This document shows, piece by piece, positions 25,401 through 34,609 of a stretch of DNA of 56,595 bases. Source of the stretch: Pseudomonadota bacterium (GTDB lineage: Bacteria; Pseudomonadota; Gammaproteobacteria; Acidiferrobacterales; UBA6901); NCBI GenBank assembly GCA_021790335.1, contig JAJYEE010000017.1:1-56595 (forward strand). Reading direction: 5' to 3'. A model generated the notes under the pieces. The model worked only from the letters and a program-made list of their open reading frames with translations. It did not search any database and was not told the DNA's origin. The position numbers and the translations under genes are program-made. Numbering within the stretch: the first letter of the stretch is position 1; every line of letters begins with the position of its first letter.

Positions 25401-26004
25401 AGCGCTGCGCAGCGCCGGCAACCGCGTGCTCTATGTTGCCGTCTTTCCCTCCGCGGATGCCATTATCTGCCGTGACGAAGTGGAGGATGCGGCAGATTGC
25501 ATCCTGTGGATCGCCGAACGAGGCGATCCGCCCGCCACGCGCCGCCCGCAGGATCTGGCGGCAAGCGGCGACCTGGTAGAGGTCTTGGTTCGCTACGCAA
25601 CGGGCGCGCTCGGGGCTGCGGGTGATGCGCCGCCCGTGCGGCTGGAGGATATCGACAGGCTCTTGATCATCGGATCAAGCTGCCTGGTGCGGCGCCTGCG
25701 CGATGCACGCGGCCATGAACTCAAAGGTTTTCTGGTCAAGAATCCCGAGACCACCGCCTCCATCGGCACACCGATGCAGTGCATGCTTAAGGGGGTCTGC
25801 TCCCAATGCCTTCAGTGGCAGATCGACCCGCATACCGGACGGCGCACCAAGGCGGTGTTTGCCTGTTCATGGCAGGACCAACCCGCGGACATCGTCGATC
25901 TCGACAATCTGGACGAGCGCCTGTCACAGAACCGGGTACAGGAATATCTGACCGGTTTGTGGCTAAATCATCTGCTCGCCAAGCACAAGCTGCAGCGTGT
26001 GTGA
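22465..26004 (+). CDS. Single-chain iron-sulfur flavoprotein (NfnAB/GltD-PyrK-like fusion)
   Basis: 1179 residues. The first 390 residues are helical and carry cysteines C253, C256, C264, C291, C323, C331, C334 and C338, candidate iron-sulfur ligands. A GltD/NfnB-like pyridine nucleotide-disulfide module follows: FAD site LIAGMGPAGFTLAHH (G397-x-G399-x2-G402) and a second nucleotide site VIVGGGLTGIDTATE. The last 300 residues resemble the PyrK/NfnA ferredoxin-NADP reductase type (RFRPGQFFRLQ, GPTGVRATIP) and end with C1106-x5-C1112-x2-C1115-x18-C1134. This is the layout of NADH/NADPH:ferredoxin transhydrogenases in one chain. Electron partner unknown. It follows the moa genes and DUF2892 but has its own start 200 bp away. 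Confidence 0.75.
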   Translation: MTSNNSVSDFRPGLPGLTYDDLFQQEGLEKLDREFLERLAQCDAARHSQLLAYRAGGEFSALQVSELLLATGPVLEEFLSELFGIQDALERSRLHTLAHDPVFAFKKLFVQRRARRRLLAKEEIEPFVELDAALDRALRPAGQNDSDRELAIAKWGQQLLADQQSNQDAIEMLTRWCIQAIKTAEGQACVHGWASFRLPQGIDHGRLVPVVPVAADPMGRVEGPQSDRRRRDGFRLTDLRMQPRQIQNEIHYCIYCHDHDGDFCSKGFPEKKGEPEKGLKVNPLGVTLTGCPLDQKISEMHVMKRDGRTIAALAMITVDNPMCAATGHRICNDCMKACIYQKQDPVNIPQAETGILTDVLNLPWGVEIYDLLIRWNPLRRRQWLPRPYNGLKVLIAGMGPAGFTLAHHMLMEGFAVVGIEGLKIEPLPEELLRHPIRDYSSLEEPLDTRVMAGFGGVAEYGITNRWDKNFLRLIYLSLARRPRFQVFGGVRFGGTLTVEDAWHLGFDHVAIAIGAGLPQALPVPGSLAPGMRQANDFLMALQLTGAAKAASLANLQVRLPAVIVGGGLTGIDTATEVGAYYIAQTEKTLERYELLCDSLGEEGVRSGLDEGGRIILDELVAHGRLVRAERVRAAATETQPNFEKLLRAWGGVTVAYRRGMNESPAYTRNHEEIIKALEEGIYYAEGLDPKEALTDRYGQVEALRCRQLRRNADGSWEDTGEEISVPARSILVATGARPNVAYEFEHRGHFDKERGHYQTFHDAGGRLIAVPVAAHCKIDDFGPFTSYGVDGRRVSFLGDTHPVFHGSVVKAVASGKRTYSKILTALGERAGQRGDAQEYGRFRGKLDELLTARVERVERLARTVVELTVRAPMAARRFRPGQFFRLQNFETRAPFVDGTRLQSEALALYGAKVDKDRGLVSVVVIEQGASSHLVATLKPGDPVTLMGPTGVRATIPDGNETVMIVGGVLGTAYLRSVGTALRSAGNRVLYVAVFPSADAIICRDEVEDAADCILWIAERGDPPATRRPQDLAASGDLVEVLVRYATGALGAAGDAPPVRLEDIDRLLIIGSSCLVRRLRDARGHELKGFLVKNPETTASIGTPMQCMLKGVCSQCLQWQIDPHTGRRTKAVFACSWQDQPADIVDLDNLDERLSQNRVQEYLTGLWLNHLLAKHKLQRV

Positions 26005-26553
26005 TCGGGTTCCGGCCGGAACTCCGGGAAAATGCCGCGCCCGCCTTCTGCCGTATCTGGCGCGGCGATTTACTCACCGCGCAGTCAGCCGCGCCCATTG
26101 ACTGAACAGCTGGCCTGCATTGTAAACAGCGTTTTGACCAGTGTGTGCGCAGATTCGCCGACAAAATCCGGCCTGAAACGGCCGTACTTGAAGCGCGCAT
26201 CACCGTCCCCGACTGCGCTCGCGGAACACGGTGCAGATTCCCCCCTTGAGCGCGACCCCCGTACTCACCGCCTTGGAGCTCAAGAGACAGCGCAATCCGT
26301 GGACTGAGGGCGACATGGCGGCGTTCGCCGTTGCCGGGGCTGGCAGTCGTCTTGACCGTCCCTCAGTGCATTCGGCGGGCGACGGAATTTGCTGATAGCC
26401 GAATGTCCGTCGAGGGATCTTCGTTCGGATGCGAGCGGCCGGGAAAAGCAGGTTCGACGGTGACCGGGCACAGCCAATGCCGATAGGACACTCCCCCGTG
26501 TCCATGACTTCAGGCCTGAAACGGTGTCCGATGCCCGGACAAGGAGGTTGCGC
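26005..26553. other. Gene-free spacer
   Basis: About 550 bp between converging genes. Nothing recognised. The palindrome GTTCCGGCCGGAAC just after the oxidoreductase stop has no T-tract. Confidence 0.4.
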
Positions 26554-27846
26554 CTACAGATTCACTGCAACCGGCAGATAATCCACTGCATCGATCTGAT
26601 AGAGTCCCGGCTCCACAACACGTTCTATCTCCAGGGGCTGGTCCTTGCCTGCGACCTGGTTCACCAGGTCAACAGTGTGCGGGATCTCGTAGGGTACCGC
26701 GTTGGGCTTGAGCACCACGGTCACGCGTGGCTTGAGCCGGCGTTGCCGGTTCATGGTAACGACGACGCCCACCTCTCCGGAACTGAGTTCGACGATACTG
26801 CCAATCGGGTAGATGCCCATGCACTGGATGAACTGTTCAACCCGTTGCGGGTGGAAACTGCGGCCCCGCGCCGTATACATCTGCCTAAGCGCGACATGCG
26901 CCGAGAGGCCGGTGTGGTAGGCACGATCGCTCGTAATCGCGTCATAGTAGTCGACGATGGCACCGATCTGGCCGAACAGCCCGATCTCATCGCTGCGCAT
27001 TCCGCTCACATATCCGGAACCATCGTGACGCTCGTGATGACAGCGTGCCACCTCGATTGCAGCATGCGGAATGTGGGGCGTGCCCTCAAGGATCGAAACG
27101 CCCTGGGGCACATGGGTCTGCATGATCCGGTACTCTTCCTCGGTGAGCGGCTCGGGCTTGTTCAGGATGTCGTTGGACACCTTCATCTTGCCTATGTCGT
27201 GCAGCAGCGCACCGATTCCAAGCACATTGAGCGTGTCGACGTCCAGGCCGATATGCCTGCCGAATACCAGTGCCAGAATGGATACGCGCAGGCTGTGGAG
27301 GGCGGTATATTCGTCTTTGCTGCGCAACTGGCTGAAACAGACCAGAGCGTCGGGGTTGCGGATCACGCTCTCGGAGAGCTTTGCGACCACCTTCCTGGCT
27401 GCCCCGGCATTGATTGCGCGTCCGAGGCGCACGTCTTCCATGACGCTGCGAATGAGCGATTTCGCTTCCTCGTGCACCGCATGCACGGCCTGAATCTCTT
27501 CCTCTACGGTGGTCAGGTCCTGGTAGCAGGGTCCGGAAAGCGCTGGCGCCGCTGCCTTGCGCAACATCTCGAACTCGATCTTTTTCTGCTGCTCGCCGGA
27601 TGCGGCAGCACTCGGGGTTCCTGGAGTCCCGATCGCAACCCGGCCACGCCGGTCACTTTCATGGTCCAAAACCTGGATGTGCACAAACTCGCAGTAACGC
27701 TTCAGCTGGGCGATTTCTTCCAGCGAACGGATCTCGAACCCCTGGAAAAGGAACGGCGTTTCCAGCCAGGGGCGATCCAGGTCGGAGACATACATCCCCA
27801 GCTCGAGATCGTGAACGCTGATCCTTTTTTTCATAGGGGTTGCCAT
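26554..27846 (-). CDS. HD-GYP cyclic-di-GMP phosphodiesterase with DUF3391
   Basis: 430 residues. Residues 5-110 are a DUF3391 domain (KKRISVHDLELGMYVSDLD). The rest is an HD-GYP domain with LHSLRVSILALVFGRHIG, LLHDIGKMKVSNDIL, HVPQGVSIL, CHHERHDGSGYV and YDAITSDRAYHTG. It should hydrolyse cyclic di-GMP to GMP. The third GYP residue is valine (GSGYV), a small departure from the signature that may affect partner contacts with GGDEF proteins. No receiver or membrane segment is seen. The gene is alone. Confidence 0.9.
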   Translation of the reverse strand: MATPMKKRISVHDLELGMYVSDLDRPWLETPFLFQGFEIRSLEEIAQLKRYCEFVHIQVLDHESDRRGRVAIGTPGTPSAAASGEQQKKIEFEMLRKAAAPALSGPCYQDLTTVEEEIQAVHAVHEEAKSLIRSVMEDVRLGRAINAGAARKVVAKLSESVIRNPDALVCFSQLRSKDEYTALHSLRVSILALVFGRHIGLDVDTLNVLGIGALLHDIGKMKVSNDILNKPEPLTEEEYRIMQTHVPQGVSILEGTPHIPHAAIEVARCHHERHDGSGYVSGMRSDEIGLFGQIGAIVDYYDAITSDRAYHTGLSAHVALRQMYTARGRSFHPQRVEQFIQCMGIYPIGSIVELSSGEVGVVVTMNRQRRLKPRVTVVLKPNAVPYEIPHTVDLVNQVAGKDQPLEIERVVEPGLYQIDAVDYLPVAVNL

Positions 27847-29022
27847 GCGGCAATAAGTTCATGATTAATCTTGCAAAATCCGCGCCAATATATTAAGAGT
27901 CCCTAGCAACTCACCTCCCTCCAAGCCGATGAGTTTTTACAAATCAAGCACTTACCTGGAGTACCGGCTCGCCCGATCCGCATCGCCATGAGACGTTTGC
28001 CACGCTCGCCGGCGGCGGTATCTGCCGAAGCGCGTCACCCGGCAGTGACCCAGGCACCTTATCACGCGCTGGATTGCAATCAACCCGCCCGCGACCTACT
28101 TCCGATCAATTCGCTCAGCCTTCTCCGGCCTATCCGGTGGAATCCGGTCGCCGCGCCCGGAAGGAACAACGGCGCTGCCCCGCACATCGACTTTTGATGG
28201 GGCTGGACCGATGACCGGCCAGATCCGAAGGTTCTGTCCAATCGGACCCGTCACATCGGCACAGGTGGCATCACAAGGCGCTTCAGTCACGCGGCAACTA
28301 TTGGCGTGCTGGATACACCCCATCGCAATAAGCGATGTGCCTTGCAAACGACCGCGTTTCATTGCCGCAGCTTGGGCAGCGGGCACCGCTGAATGTGACT
28401 TAATTTACGCACGGCGCGGGTGGCGGCCCGTAAGAGGATCGCGCACGTTGCCCTCGACGGCAGAATCCTGGCCTTTCGCTCATGGGACGGGAAATCGGCG
28501 TAATCCGATCCGCCAGCCGCGCCGGTCGACGGCCAGCCAGGAAGTCTTCGCTTGTGTCCGTTGACGGGCCGGCTGCGAGCCCCGCGGCAAGCCTTTGCCG
28601 GCGGATGGCAGCGGATATTCTCGCGTCCCGCGCAACACCCGGTTCGAAGGCGGGCGCAGGACTCTTCTCGCATCGGGCCATGGCGAATGCATCTCGGGGT
28701 CGTTGCCTTAGGAGATGGTCCCGTCGTCGTCATGGCTGCTGCTGCGTTGCAGCCCGCACCGACCGAAACCGGACGCACAAGCCGCGGCTTTTTCCTGGCA
28801 TTCTTCGTCCCTGAGTGGGAACAGGATAGCGTCGGAAAGGCGGCAGCGGACTCAGCCGGCACGCCGGAGACTTAGGCTTCGTCCGGTACCGTCAGCGTGG
28901 CTCCGGTTGACGCCGGCACACCGGATGAACACACTTAGCGCGAATCGCCGCCACGACGGCTTTCGATCACTACCGACCCGGGTCGTCCTGACAGGACCTG
29001 GAACCCGTGGAGGAACCTGAAA
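27847..29022. other. 1.2-kb gene-poor region
   Basis: A long stretch between divergent genes. No open frame on either strand resembles a protein family, and I recognise no RNA gene, repeat or phage attachment site. The only clear signal is the ribosome site of the ParA-like gene (GGAGGA at 29009-29014). Confidence 0.4.
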
Positions 29023-29718
29023 ATGAATTTGATAGAGCTGATGTCGGGTGAATACAAGCCTCTCACGCACAAGACGCGCACGATCATGGTGATAAACAGC
29101 AAAGGGGGAAGCGGCAAGACAACACTCGCTACCAACCTTGCCAGCTACTATGCGTCCCGCAAAAAGCCGGTTGTACTGGCCGATTTCGATCCGCAGAGCT
29201 CGAGCTTGGCATGGCTCGCGGCGCGACCTGGAGAGAACGCTCCGATTCGTGGCCTGGCCGCCTGGCGCGACATGCTTTGGGTACCGCAGGGGACCGACAC
29301 CGTCGTGATGGATGTCGCGGCCGGCGTGCGCAACCGCCTTCTGGCGCGGCTGCTGCGCCGGGCACAAACCATAATCATCCCCGTCCTGCCATCGGCCCTC
29401 GATATGCGCGCCGCCACGGATTTCATCGGCGAGTTGCTCGGTATCCATGCGCAGTCCCGCCTGGCACCGAAGATTGCAGTCGTGGCAAACCGCGTACGGG
29501 AGAACACTCGCGCCTTCGATACGCTCGAGGAATTTTTAGGAGGACTCGACCTGCCATTCCTCACGAGCCTGCGGGACAGCCAGAATTACGTCACGGCGGC
29601 GGAACGCGGCGTGGGAATCTTTGAAATGGGTTCGGCTTCCGTAGCAACCGATCTTGAGCAGTGGGATCCCCTGCTCAAGTGGCTGCGAAGCAAGCGCAGC
29701 AAAGCAACGCCAGCCTGA
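29023..29718 (+). CDS. Orphan ParA/MinD-like ATPase
   Basis: 231 residues. The deviant Walker A KGGSGKTTLATNLA is preceded by a short basic N-terminus, DFDPQSSSLAWL is the A' motif, and VVMDVAAGVRNR the Walker B region. ParA-type ATPases place plasmids, chromosomes, or protein complexes such as chemotaxis arrays and carbon microcompartments. No ParB or parS is visible next to it. GGAGGA lies 8 nt before the ATG. Gene-poor spacers surround it on the left. Cargo unknown. Confidence 0.85.
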   Translation: MNLIELMSGEYKPLTHKTRTIMVINSKGGSGKTTLATNLASYYASRKKPVVLADFDPQSSSLAWLAARPGENAPIRGLAAWRDMLWVPQGTDTVVMDVAAGVRNRLLARLLRRAQTIIIPVLPSALDMRAATDFIGELLGIHAQSRLAPKIAVVANRVRENTRAFDTLEEFLGGLDLPFLTSLRDSQNYVTAAERGVGIFEMGSASVATDLEQWDPLLKWLRSKRSKATPA

Positions 29719-29921
29719 CCCGGCCTTGTCCCCGGGAACGCGGCTGCAGGTCATCAGCACTGCGGCGACGTGAAGCTGCCCGGGCGCCTTCCGACGGTCA
29801 TGGCAGCCGGGGAAGCGTGAGCCAGCCCATCACAAGGGCTGGGCAAGACGACACCCGGCGAACCCTTCGGCACCTGCCCATGCGGCGCATGTCTGGCGCC
29901 GCATCCCTAGCCCGTCAAATC

Positions 29922-31430
29922 TCAGGAATCGCTGGATTCCCCCGCCGCGCGACGACGCTGCGCCGCTTCTTCTGCCGTCTCGAGATCAGAGGTGACTCGT
30001 TCCAAGCTTGGAGCGGCCGGCGGCGCTGGCTCAGCGAGCGCCACTTCGGCGGCTACCGTCGGTCCGTTTTCAGGGTGCGCACGCGGGCGGCGGCCGGTGA
30101 TCGCATCGAGCAGCGATGGCTTGGGCGCACCTTCCTCCAACCCGAGCGCCTCGGTATATACCGAACGGCCGCGCAGCAGGCTGCCGATGACCGACGCCAC
30201 CACGCAGGCAGGCATGGCCGCGAGCACTACGTTGTAGCTGCGCGTGGTCTCGAACACCATGATGGCCGACATTGCTGGCGCATGTGTAGTGGCCGCGAGC
30301 AGGCTGCCCATACCGACCAGCACCCACAGCGCCTGCGAATGGGTAGCCGTAGAGGTCAAAAGCGTATGATAAACGATCAGTCCCAGAGCCCCGCCCAGCG
30401 ACAGGGTGGGTGTAAGCACACCACCCGGAATGCCGGCCGCGCTCGCCGCCGTGACAGCCAGGAGGCGCAACACAAACACTGCCGCTATCGACGACAGTGC
30501 CCAGTGATGAACCAGGAATGCCTGGACCACGCTGTATCCGTTGCCCCACACCTCCGGGCGCAACATCGAGAGCAGTCCGATAACCAGTCCGGCCAGCGCC
30601 ATTCGCACCGGTATGAACTTGACCTTCGACTGATAGCGGCGGCGTGCGTTGTCGAGCAGCCATAGAAACGCCGGACCCAGCAGACCGCAAAGAAGTCCGA
30701 TGAGCGTGGCATCAATGAGGTCGGGAAACCCGACAGCGGGAATGGTATGGGCCAGATACAGCGGGCCGGTAGCAAACAGCGCCTGGGTAGTCAGCTCGCC
30801 CATTACCGCGGCCACCAGAATTGCGGTGATCTCACGCAGGGCCAGGCCACCGAGGATGATTTCCGATACAAACATCGTCCCCGCGATGGGCGCGTGATAT
30901 GCCCCGGCAAAGCCGGCGGCGGCGCCACAGGCGACAATCAGCCGGCGATGCTCGGGATCGCGGCGCGTGAAACGTCCGAAGATCGACGAGATCAGCGCGG
31001 CGAACTGGATCATCGTGCCTTCGCGCCCTATCGTGATGCCGCCGCTCACGCCGGCAAGCGAAGACAGCGTGCGTGTAATATTTGGTGCGAAAGGCAGAAC
31101 ACCGTCACCAACGCGCACCGCTTCCATGTATTCCGGTCCGCGCGGCTGCTTGATCCAGCGATGCCCGCCCCACATGATCAGTCCGCCGGCAGTGGCGCCC
31201 CCGAGCGGAATCAGCACCCGCAGCCACAGCGGCAACCCCTGCGCTGCGGCTACCAGATGTTCATGGACGCTGTACAGATGGATGATGGCATACATCGCCT
31301 GGCGGAAACCCTCGACCGCGATCGAACCAATCACCCCCACCAGCGCCGCGACCATCATCATCGGCACCATAGGATCCAGATTTCGCCAGAATGCCAGCAG
31401 GCGGCTTTGAACTGCGGTTAACACGTGCAT
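29922..31430 (-). CDS. clcB: ClC-family chloride channel, ClcB-like
   Basis: 502 residues with some ten to twelve helices and a proline-rich cytoplasmic tail of 80 residues. GITIGREGTMIQFAALI contains the GREG loop with threonine instead of the usual proline (GREGP). The expected first filter motif GSGIP is replaced by RGPEYMEAV. GIPGGVLTP forms the third filter region. These variants agree with the ClcB branch, in which the filter serine is missing. It could be a channel or a proton-coupled antiporter for another anion. AAGGAG precedes the ATG. Confidence 0.85.
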   Translation of the reverse strand: MHVLTAVQSRLLAFWRNLDPMVPMMMVAALVGVIGSIAVEGFRQAMYAIIHLYSVHEHLVAAAQGLPLWLRVLIPLGGATAGGLIMWGGHRWIKQPRGPEYMEAVRVGDGVLPFAPNITRTLSSLAGVSGGITIGREGTMIQFAALISSIFGRFTRRDPEHRRLIVACGAAAGFAGAYHAPIAGTMFVSEIILGGLALREITAILVAAVMGELTTQALFATGPLYLAHTIPAVGFPDLIDATLIGLLCGLLGPAFLWLLDNARRRYQSKVKFIPVRMALAGLVIGLLSMLRPEVWGNGYSVVQAFLVHHWALSSIAAVFVLRLLAVTAASAAGIPGGVLTPTLSLGGALGLIVYHTLLTSTATHSQALWVLVGMGSLLAATTHAPAMSAIMVFETTRSYNVVLAAMPACVVASVIGSLLRGRSVYTEALGLEEGAPKPSLLDAITGRRPRAHPENGPTVAAEVALAEPAPPAAPSLERVTSDLETAEEAAQRRRAAGESSDS

Positions 31431-32327
31431 CGATCTCCTTGGTCAGTTTGCGCCTGGCAGGACAGACGGGGAACGGCCACCACTAGATCCTGCACGCTGG
31501 GCTGCTGGCACAGAAAAATGATCGGTCCCGAAACACCGTGCGGACACCGGCACAGCCCATCTCGGTTTGCATCGAGACAACTTCTGGTACCTCGATTCAG
31601 GAGCAGCGCGCTTTCCGGCGCAGAACAACCTGGGGTACGGGCACGACGGGCAGCTGAGTTGCGATGCAGGGCCATTTGCCTGGATCTGCTCGAGATCGTC
31701 GGAACAGCACACTGACAGCGGGGCGCGCAGGTCCACGATATCCGGAATGATTTCAAGCACAGGCACGACGGCCTGCCGTTACCCCTTCGCCACCGGCATA
31801 GCGGGATGCGGCAGCGATCGCAGCCTGAAAAACGGTCACCCGGCATAGGGCCTGCCCCGAAGTTCGGAAGACGGCGCCCTCAGCCGCAGTGCGCCTGAAT
31901 GCGAAATGGCACAAACTGCCAGTGAGCGCAATGACACCAGTATATTGATACGAGCAGAAGTCACCGTAGAACAATCCGCGCCATCGGCGCGAGCACAAGC
32001 CGTCAGCAACACAACAGGGCCGGCAGTCACACCCGCCTTGCGCCGCAACGACTGGCCGTGATATTCACGACCTTAGTCTCCAACCCAGCCTTGGCGCCCG
32101 CCAGTTTCGGGCTGATTCCCGAATCGGGCAGACCGGTGCCTGCATGGGTCCCCGTCAATAGGCCGCGAATTTTAGCACAGCTGCACCGGGGGGTGTAAGC
32201 ACCATCACTTAAAACAGATATAGGCCCGCCACGCGGATGTCCCTGTCCAAGGCCAATGTCGCGCGCCTGACATTGCATGGCACCGGCGCAATGCCGCCCG
32301 CGGACACTGATCGGCGCCGCTTGGCGG
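31431..32327. other. 900-bp gene-poor region
   Basis: No recognised gene. Both strands contain short frames without family features, and no RNA or repeat was identified. Confidence 0.4.
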
Positions 32328-32537
32328 TTATTTGCGGAACAGCCAGAAAAGAATGCTGAGTACCAGGCTCACGACGATCGACGTCGTGATCGGGAAATAG
32401 ATGCGGAAGTTGCCGCGCCTGATGATGATGTCCCCGGGCAAACGACCAAGTCCGATACGGGATAGCCAGGGCCATGCCAGGCCGGCGACCACCAGGACGA
32501 CGCCGACGATAACTAGCGTTCGCGCAACCATCGCCAT
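32328..32537 (-). CDS. DUF2905 small membrane protein
   Basis: 69 residues. LGRLPGDIIIRRGNFRIYFP and SLVLSILFWLFRK are the family hallmarks, with a hydrophobic helix at each end. No function is known. The ATG overlaps the stop codon of the patatin gene (TGATG), so the two are translationally coupled. Confidence 0.92.
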   Translation of the reverse strand: MAMVARTLVIVGVVLVVAGLAWPWLSRIGLGRLPGDIIIRRGNFRIYFPITTSIVVSLVLSILFWLFRK

Positions 32538-33745
32538 CAGGAAATCGAGCCGGACCTCAGGTCCAGTCCCGGCTGGTCCTGCGCCGACTGCTGGCCGAGA
32601 AACGCCAGCAACTCCTCACGCCGTCGCAGCGTGTCAGCGTAACCAAGCGCGATGAGTTCCTGGCAGTACGGCTTCTCAAACAGCAGATAACTGATCAGAT
32701 CTCCGCTGCCCCGGTCGAATGCGCCAAGACCGCGCAGCATGAATTGCACTGGCTTGGGGAAATTGTGCTTATGGTGCTCGGCGATTTCACGCGGATCACG
32801 GCTGGGCGAAATAAGCATCGCGCCGATGGTACGCAAGTGTGCGGTGCGATCCTGTTTGGTGAGGTGCTCGGCTGGAATCAGACCCAGGGTTTCATTGATA
32901 CGCCGCAGGCGTTCGAGATCTGCCTCGAGAGCGTCGAGGAAGATGCTGGTGAGGACATGACCCCCGATCTGCGCCAGCGACGGGTAATCCTGAGGACTCG
33001 CCGCTCGCGGCGGCTGGCCGTTGTTTTCTGGGCGAACACCGATCACCAGGATACGGTCGGCGCCCAGATGTATCGCCGGGCTCATGGGTGCCATCTGGCG
33101 CATCGACCCGTCACCGAAGTATTCACGCTGGAGCTTGACTGCTTCGAACACAAACGGGATTGCCGATGACGCCATTAGATGTTCGATTGTTATCTTCGTC
33201 GCTACGCCAACCCGCGTCGCGCGCTTCCAGGACATCTGCGTTGGCGCCGCCTGGAAGAAGCTGACCGCCTGGCCGGAGGTATAACCGGATGCCGCGATGC
33301 AGAGTGCGTGCAGATAGCCGGCATCAATCGACTGCTGGATGCGGTCACAGGGAAGATAGCGCTGCAGCAGGCGGCACAACGGGGCCCGGTCCAGCAACGC
33401 GACCGGATTGCCTCTGCCCATGCCGACGAGAAACAGTGCAGCCAGCCAGCGGGCCCAGTTCACAAACAATCCGCGTACATCGGCCCGGAACACCTGGTTG
33501 ACGTGAAAGCTGCTCCAGACTTTTTCAAGGCGGCGTGCCGCCTGCTGAAAGTTGCGCGCATAGATCGCAAGTGCAGCGGAATTGATCGCACCTGCAGAGG
33601 CCCCGCAAATGATTGCGAACGGGTTGGGCGTTCCCGGCGGCAGTATCTCGGCTATGGCCTTGAGCGCGCCCACCTGGTAGGCCGCGCGCGCTCCGCCACC
33701 GGACATGATCAGTCCGATCCTGGGTCTGTTTGGCCGCTCGTCCAT
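32537..33745 (-). CDS. Patatin-like phospholipase
   Basis: 402 residues. Patatin lipases use a Ser-Asp dyad. SGGGARAAYQVGALKAI is the oxyanion-hole loop, GASAGAINSA carries the nucleophile serine, and GDGSMRQMAPMSPAI the aspartate. The ATG at 33745 is chosen, because the longer frame has no family residues. No signal peptide. It may act on membrane lipids inside the cell. DUF2905 follows in the same transcript. Confidence 0.93.
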   Translation of the reverse strand: MDERPNRPRIGLIMSGGGARAAYQVGALKAIAEILPPGTPNPFAIICGASAGAINSAALAIYARNFQQAARRLEKVWSSFHVNQVFRADVRGLFVNWARWLAALFLVGMGRGNPVALLDRAPLCRLLQRYLPCDRIQQSIDAGYLHALCIAASGYTSGQAVSFFQAAPTQMSWKRATRVGVATKITIEHLMASSAIPFVFEAVKLQREYFGDGSMRQMAPMSPAIHLGADRILVIGVRPENNGQPPRAASPQDYPSLAQIGGHVLTSIFLDALEADLERLRRINETLGLIPAEHLTKQDRTAHLRTIGAMLISPSRDPREIAEHHKHNFPKPVQFMLRGLGAFDRGSGDLISYLLFEKPYCQELIALGYADTLRRREELLAFLGQQSAQDQPGLDLRSGSIS

Positions 33746-34064
33746 AACCCCATCCTGGGCCGATGACTTTACACAAGTATTAGCAAATATGGTGCCAAAG
33801 GTTAAGCCCGGCGGTTTGCCGATGGGCTGGCACCGCCCTCCGTGGCGGCCGCGGACACACGGAACGGGTGCCTTCGGCACGGGTCACCTCGCCGCTGCCA
33901 CAGCCTGGCCGGTTCCGCGGGAAGCCGCGCGCCAAACGCACCTCGCGGAAAGGAATGTTTCGCACTGCTGCCGCGGATTGTATACTGAGATCCTGAATGT
34001 ACAGCAGCACAAGAGTTCCTGCGTGCGAATCGACGCACAACCAACGACGGCCCGCTAATCAATA
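33746..34064. other. Divergent promoter region
   Basis: This spacer holds promoters for the patatin gene (left) and the VOC gene (right). TATACT at 33981-33986 is a possible -10 for the latter, with no good -35. Confidence 0.35.
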
Positions 34065-34505
34065 GTGACGGAACTGGCACACGTGGTGTTCTACGTGCGG
34101 CGTCTTTCGCCGGCGGTTTCCTTTTATACGGAAATCGTCGGCCTTACTCAGGTCGGTAACGTATTCGGCGGCCGCGCCGCATTGCTTACCGGTGGCCGGA
34201 CCCATCACGAGCTGCTACTGATAGAAGTCGGAGATGCGCCGGCGCCTCCTTCCGGTCGACGCATTGGGCTTTACCATGTGGGTTGGAAGGTTGGCGAGAG
34301 TCTCGCCGATCTACGCCGGGTCTACGAGCACATCAGGGCCAGGGGCTACCCCATTGAAGGCATGGCGGACCACACGGTGAGCCAGAGTCTGTATCTCTCG
34401 GACCCGGACGGAAACGAGGTCGAACTCTTCGTAGATGACCCCGGGGTCGACTGGCGAAAATCCGATGCCTGGATGAGCGATCCCGTCAAACCCCTCAAAC
34501 TCTGA
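34065..34505 (+). CDS. VOC superfamily (glyoxalase/dioxygenase-like) protein
   Basis: 146 residues with two beta-alpha-beta-beta-beta units: AHVVFYVRRLSPAVSFYTEI, a histidine pair around THHELLLIEV, LYHVGWKV, and SLYLSDPDGNEVELFVDD at the end. Metal ligand candidates are H6, a histidine in HHELL or YHVG, and E in NEVELF. Resembles catechol 2,3-dioxygenase-type members; the substrate cannot be told. GTG start, no strong ribosome site. Confidence 0.85.
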   Translation: MTELAHVVFYVRRLSPAVSFYTEIVGLTQVGNVFGGRAALLTGGRTHHELLLIEVGDAPAPPSGRRIGLYHVGWKVGESLADLRRVYEHIRARGYPIEGMADHTVSQSLYLSDPDGNEVELFVDDPGVDWRKSDAWMSDPVKPLKL

Positions 34506-34609
34506 CCCCGGGACGATGACGCCCCCGGCCCACCGGCACTGGCGGATCAAGCAATGCGCGAAGGCAACGCAAATTCTGCTAGACTGGCGCAAACCGAGGA
34601 GGACGATCG

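Noticed and set aside
25663-25678. TTGATCATCGGATCAA inverted repeat
   Set aside because: It is inside the 1179-residue gene, and the half-sites are six nt apart instead of four.
26009-26022. GTTCCGGCCGGAAC palindrome as a terminator
   Set aside because: It has no loop and no T-tract after it.
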